33,282 nt of DNA from Candidatus Heimdallarchaeota archaeon (GTDB lineage Archaea > Asgardarchaeota > Heimdallarchaeia > Hodarchaeales > Hodarchaeaceae). The stretch lies in assembly GCA_019057635.1 (NCBI GenBank), contig DXJL01000190.1, positions 1 to 33,282 on the forward strand, written 5' to 3'. Made by a program: the position numbers and the translations under genes. Of the stretch, positions 32,542-33,282 are shown in pieces. Numbering within the stretch: position 1 is the stretch's first letter; each line of letters starts with the position of its first letter. The notes beneath the pieces were generated by a model. It had not been told where the DNA came from and did no database searches. It worked only from the letters and a program-made list of their open reading frames with translations.

Positions 32542-33282
32542 TTATATGGTTGGTTCCTCTGATATTTTAATGATGAGTTTTCCCTTATTTGTTCCATCAA
32601 ACAGTTTATTAAACGTTCTTGGGGCATTTTCTAATCCCTCTACAATTTCTTCACGGTAAAGAAGCTTTTTGCTGGTGTACCAAGAGTATAGGTCAGGAAT
32701 TGCTTCCATCATTCTTTGCAAATAATCTGTGACGAGAAATCCTTTTATGGTTGCCCGTTTTAATAATATATTCCCAAAATTGTAAGGCCCAGGGACTTTT
32801 TCAGTAGCATTGTATTGAGAGATGAGACCACAGATGATGACCCGTGCATTTAAGTTTAAATTACCGAGTGCTGCATCAAGGATTTTTCCTCCAACATTAG
32901 CAAAGTAAATATCAATCCCATTGGGGATTAATTCTTTCAAACGGTTGAAGACTGATTCAGTCTTATAGTTAATTGCTGCATCAAATCCCAATTCATTAGT
33001 TAGCCAGTTACATTTTTCCCCAGTACCTGCTATACCGATAACACGACATCCTTTAATTTTTCCGATTTGTCCTACAAGCGATCCAACAGCTCCTGCAGCT
33101 GCTGAAACAACCAAGGTTTCACCCTCTTTTGGCTCACCAATGTCTAAAAGACCGAAATATGCGGTTAATCCAATCATACCATATAGATTAAGAAAGGCAG
33201 GCAGAGGAACATTTGGTAAAGAAGGAATTATAGTTAACCATCCTGAACCATCACTTCTGGCATAATCTTGCCAACCTAATAA
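32542..33282 (-). CDS. NADP-dependent oxidoreductase, CurA/prostaglandin-reductase type, N-terminus outside the window
   Basis: The frame runs through to the right edge without a stop; an ATG at 33177 is internal. The visible 246 residues cover the C-terminal two thirds of a zinc-independent medium-chain dehydrogenase. They include GWQDYARSDGSG, the family phrase GMIGLTAYFGLLDIGEPKEG, the nucleotide-binding loop VSAAAGAVGSLVGQIGK and, further on, YFANVGG. Members reduce double bonds of enones or leukotriene-type compounds with NADPH. It converges with the small winged-helix gene. The native substrate is unknown. Confidence 0.93.
   Translation of the reverse strand, partial: LLGWQDYARSDGSGWLTIIPSLPNVPLPAFLNLYGMIGLTAYFGLLDIGEPKEGETLVVSAAAGAVGSLVGQIGKIKGCRVIGIAGTGEKCNWLTNELGFDAAINYKTESVFNRLKELIPNGIDIYFANVGGKILDAALGNLNLNARVIICGLISQYNATEKVPGPYNFGNILLKRATIKGFLVTDYLQRMMEAIPDLYSWYTSKKLLYREEIVEGLENAPRTFNKLFDGTNKGKLIIKISEEPTI

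Noticed and set aside
1..33282. tRNA, rRNA, CRISPR arrays, insertion sequences or transposases
   Set aside because: None could be recognised by eye on either strand: no regular spaced repeats, no transposase-like protein and no tRNA T-loop in an intergenic gap. A dedicated scan could still reveal small RNAs.

Overview
The window is about 33 kb of AT-rich DNA and looks archaeal. Its genes pair Hdr/Mvh redox enzymes, a two-subunit 2-oxoacid:ferredoxin oxidoreductase and a SufR-like regulator with archaeal-style TATA boxes, GGTGA-type ribosome binding sites, frequent GTG/TTG starts and a poly-T terminator. Hdr/Mvh together with Ccm-type genes, a pyruvate-dehydrogenase-type E1, MsrA/MsrB and an OPT-like transporter would fit an Asgard archaeon (perhaps Heimdallarchaeia-like). 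That placement is an inference from gene content; no rRNA or other marker gene is present.

Layout. (1) 1-5852, minus strand: an operon read mvhG-mvhA-hdrA(MvhD fusion)-hdrC-hdrB, with hdrB cut by the left edge. This is a soluble group 3c-type [NiFe] hydrogenase/heterodisulfide-reductase-like complex, and a hydrogenase maturation protease lies just upstream (6108-6620). (2) 6948-8512, plus strand: a small secreted protein of unknown function and a radical SAM protein. (3) 8561-14461, minus strand: a second Hdr operon read hdrD-like, tandem double hdrA, mvhD, and a QmoC-like membrane cytochrome b/Fe-S protein. (4) 14756-15142: a lone GcvH-like lipoyl protein, divergent from the second Hdr operon. 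(5) 15230-17609, minus strand: ccmC-ccmD-ccmA-ccmB, where ccmD is a 51-residue gene. (6) 18031-20940, plus strand: a SufR-like regulator, a DOMON/ethylbenzene-dehydrogenase-like membrane protein and a cytochrome b561-like protein. (7) 21108-25985, plus strand: a membrane M50-like protease, then CBS protein, korA, korB and zinc-ribbon/CBS protein. (8) 26060-28071: msrB interrupted by one in-frame TGA, a methyltransferase and msrA. (9) 28271-33282: an OPT-like transporter, E1 alpha and beta of a 2-oxoacid dehydrogenase, a small winged-helix protein and a CurA-type NADP-dependent oxidoreductase cut by the right edge.

How the genes may work together (inference). The soluble Mvh-Hdr complex would couple hydrogen to ferredoxin and a disulfide-like acceptor by flavin-based bifurcation or confurcation. 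KorAB would supply or use ferredoxin. The second operon has all the parts for a membrane-anchored Hdr complex that passes electrons between a soluble carrier and the quinone pool through its QmoC-like subunit. The nearby lipoyl protein could be a thiol/disulfide partner. The DOMON/cytochrome b pair and the Ccm genes point to a further haem-based membrane electron route. The second Hdr operon and its surroundings are the best candidate for an undescribed system here.
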